Positions 5,973-6,921 of a DNA stretch of 6,921 nt are shown piece after piece (position 1 is the first letter of the stretch; each line of letters begins with the position of its first letter). The notes beneath the pieces were generated by a model. It saw only the letters and a program-made list of their open reading frames with translations, ran no database searches and had not been told where the DNA came from. The stretch spans positions 1 to 6,921 of the forward strand of contig PKCT01000106.1 of the NCBI GenBank assembly GCA_002862325.1, written 5' to 3'. The position numbers and the translations under genes were made by a program. Source of the DNA: Phycisphaerae bacterium. Lineage in GTDB: Bacteria; Planctomycetota; Phycisphaerae; Phycisphaerales; SM1A02.

Positions 5973-6921
5973 TCAGCAGGGCCCCCAGCTGCCGATCAGG
6001 AGACCGAGGTCCGCCGCGTTGACGATGCCGTCGTCGTTGATGTCGGCCTGGGCATTCGCCGTGTTCCAGCTGCCGATCAGGAAGCCGAGATCCGCCGCGT
6101 CGACCTGGCCGTCGTCGTTCACGTCCTCGGGGCAGGGATCGCCGCCGATCGGTGTGCAGACCACGGTGAGCACGCCGTCGCCCTCGGCGCCTTCGATCGG
6201 CGAACCGACCCGGATGATCACGGTCTGTCCCTCGAGGAGGAGGGTCAGTGCGGTCGCATCGTCGCCGCAGCCGCCGTCGCCGCACGCCAGCACGCTGCTT
6301 CCTGCGGAGGGGCAACCCCCGGTGTAGACGCTCAGACGAGAGTCGAAGTCGCTGCCGCAGGTGCTGAAGTTCGCGAATCCGGTGCAGGGTGCGGTCCACT
6401 CGAACCAGACGTCGGCGAAGACCTGTCCACCGGTGGTGGAGGAGCAGCCCAGCGGATCGTCGAGACCGCTCTCGGTGGCGTCGACGTTGGTGAATACGGT
6501 GTCACCCTCGGTGATCACGATTCGATCGACGCACTCGTCGTTGTCGGGGGGATCGGGCGGGTCGCCGAGGGCCACGACGGTGAGATTGTCACCCACGGCG
6601 ATGCTGACGACGGGCTGTCCCGGCGTGCCGACCCCGCTCGGGATGTCGCACTGGCCGTCTTCGTTGTTGCCCCAGCAGGCGATCGAGCCGTCGGCGAGCA
6701 TCACGACGGTGTTCCACAAGCCCGCGGAGACGCTCACGACCGGATTGTCCGGCGTACCGATGCCGCTCGGCACGTCGCACTGGCCGTAGTTGTTGAGTCC
6801 CCAGCATGCGACCGAGCCGTCGGCGAGCAGGGCTGCGGTCAGGGACCGGCCCGTGGCGACGCGTGTGGCCGGATTCTTCGACGTGCCGATCCCGCTCAGA
6901 ACCGTGGACTCGTCGTCGGCG
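5973..6921 (-). CDS. Secreted RCC1-like protein with dockerin-like C-terminus (N-terminus outside window)
   Basis: 315 residues are visible, with no start in the window; the frame is open to base 6920. Residues 1-117 hold the end of one RCC1-like repeat and two full 43-aa repeats (32-74 and 75-117), each L-A-D-G-S-[VI]-A-C-W-G-x-N-x-x-G-Q-C-D-[VI]-P-S-G-[IV]-G-T-P. The two match at about 28 of 43 positions. After a D-P-P-D-P-P linker, 125-252 form a Cys-rich beta domain beginning N-D-E-C and containing F-x-W-T-A-P-C-T-G; this resembles the PPC-like exported domains of planctomycetes. The tail (263-315) has two EF-hand-type loops, D-V-N-D-D-G-Q-V-D-A-A-D and D-I-N-D-D-G-I-V-N-A-A-D, each followed by L-G-x-L-I-G-S-W; the units are 27 codons apart and similar in DNA. 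Same architecture as the 1514-3433 protein but better conserved. Predicted surface or extracellular; ligand unknown. Confidence 0.88.
   Translation of the reverse strand, partial: ADDESTVLSGIGTSKNPATRVATGRSLTAALLADGSVACWGLNNYGQCDVPSGIGTPDNPVVSVSAGLWNTVVMLADGSIACWGNNEDGQCDIPSGVGTPGQPVVSIAVGDNLTVVALGDPPDPPDNDECVDRIVITEGDTVFTNVDATESGLDDPLGCSSTTGGQVFADVWFEWTAPCTGFANFSTCGSDFDSRLSVYTGGCPSAGSSVLACGDGGCGDDATALTLLLEGQTVIIRVGSPIEGAEGDGVLTVVCTPIGGDPCPEDVNDDGQVDAADLGFLIGSWNTANAQADINDDGIVNAADLGLLIGSWGPC
6570..6827 (-). repeat. 129-bp tandem repeat encoding RCC1-like blades
   Basis: Two full 129-bp units (6699-6827 and 6570-6698) encode the 43-aa blades, and a partial unit continues to the window edge. 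Similar DNA, such as CACTGGCCGT and CGAGCCGTCGGCGAGCA, recurs 129 bp apart. This suggests the propeller grew by in-frame duplication, and copy number may vary among strains. Confidence 0.75.

Noticed and set aside
1..6921. CRISPR array, tRNA/rRNA, insertion sequence or phage genes
   Set aside because: No regularly spaced repeats other than in-frame protein repeats, no tRNA-like cloverleaf or rRNA segments noticed, and no transposase or integrase motifs in any frame.

Overview
The window looks like a piece of a high-GC planctomycete chromosome, most likely from the Phycisphaerae. The main evidence is protein style: secreted RCC1-like propellers ending in paired Ca-binding (dockerin-like) repeats with the D-L-G-x-L-x-x-x-W signature, D-C-N-x-N-G-x-x-D repeats, and a pilin-like protein with the Y-D-Y-x-x-Y / S-Y-A-H / G-x-R-R layout common in this group. 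This assignment rests on recognised family style, not on a database search. Every gene I accept is on the minus strand. The long plus-strand reading frames are GC-rich shadows.

In transcription order, from right to left: (1) 6921-5973, the C-terminal part of a secreted RCC1/dockerin-like protein whose N-terminus lies outside the window, followed by a strong hairpin terminator (5884-5915). (2) A 397-bp gene-poor stretch (5576-5972) with that terminator, one copy of a dispersed repeat and a perfect 14-bp palindrome just upstream of the next ribosome binding site. (3) A tightly packed gene set: a DUF4097-type lipoprotein (5575-4751), a small unknown ORF (4720-4445), a pilin-like protein that overlaps it by ATGA (4448-3438), and a large secreted seven-blade RCC1-like/dockerin-like protein (3433-1514). 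Gaps are 30 nt, -4 nt and 4 nt, so this is probably one operon. (4) A 266-bp spacer with a 9-bp inverted repeat. (5) An APC-superfamily amino acid permease (1247-1) cut by the window edge.

The four-gene cluster is the most interesting part. It combines a membrane-anchored beta-repeat lipoprotein, a pilin-type protein apparently made without a prepilin leader, and an exported beta-propeller with Ca-binding repeats. A shared cell-surface or envelope role is inferred from co-location only. The small ORF is the weakest call, because its start region contains a dispersed repeat and a hairpin that could instead be a terminator or attenuator.
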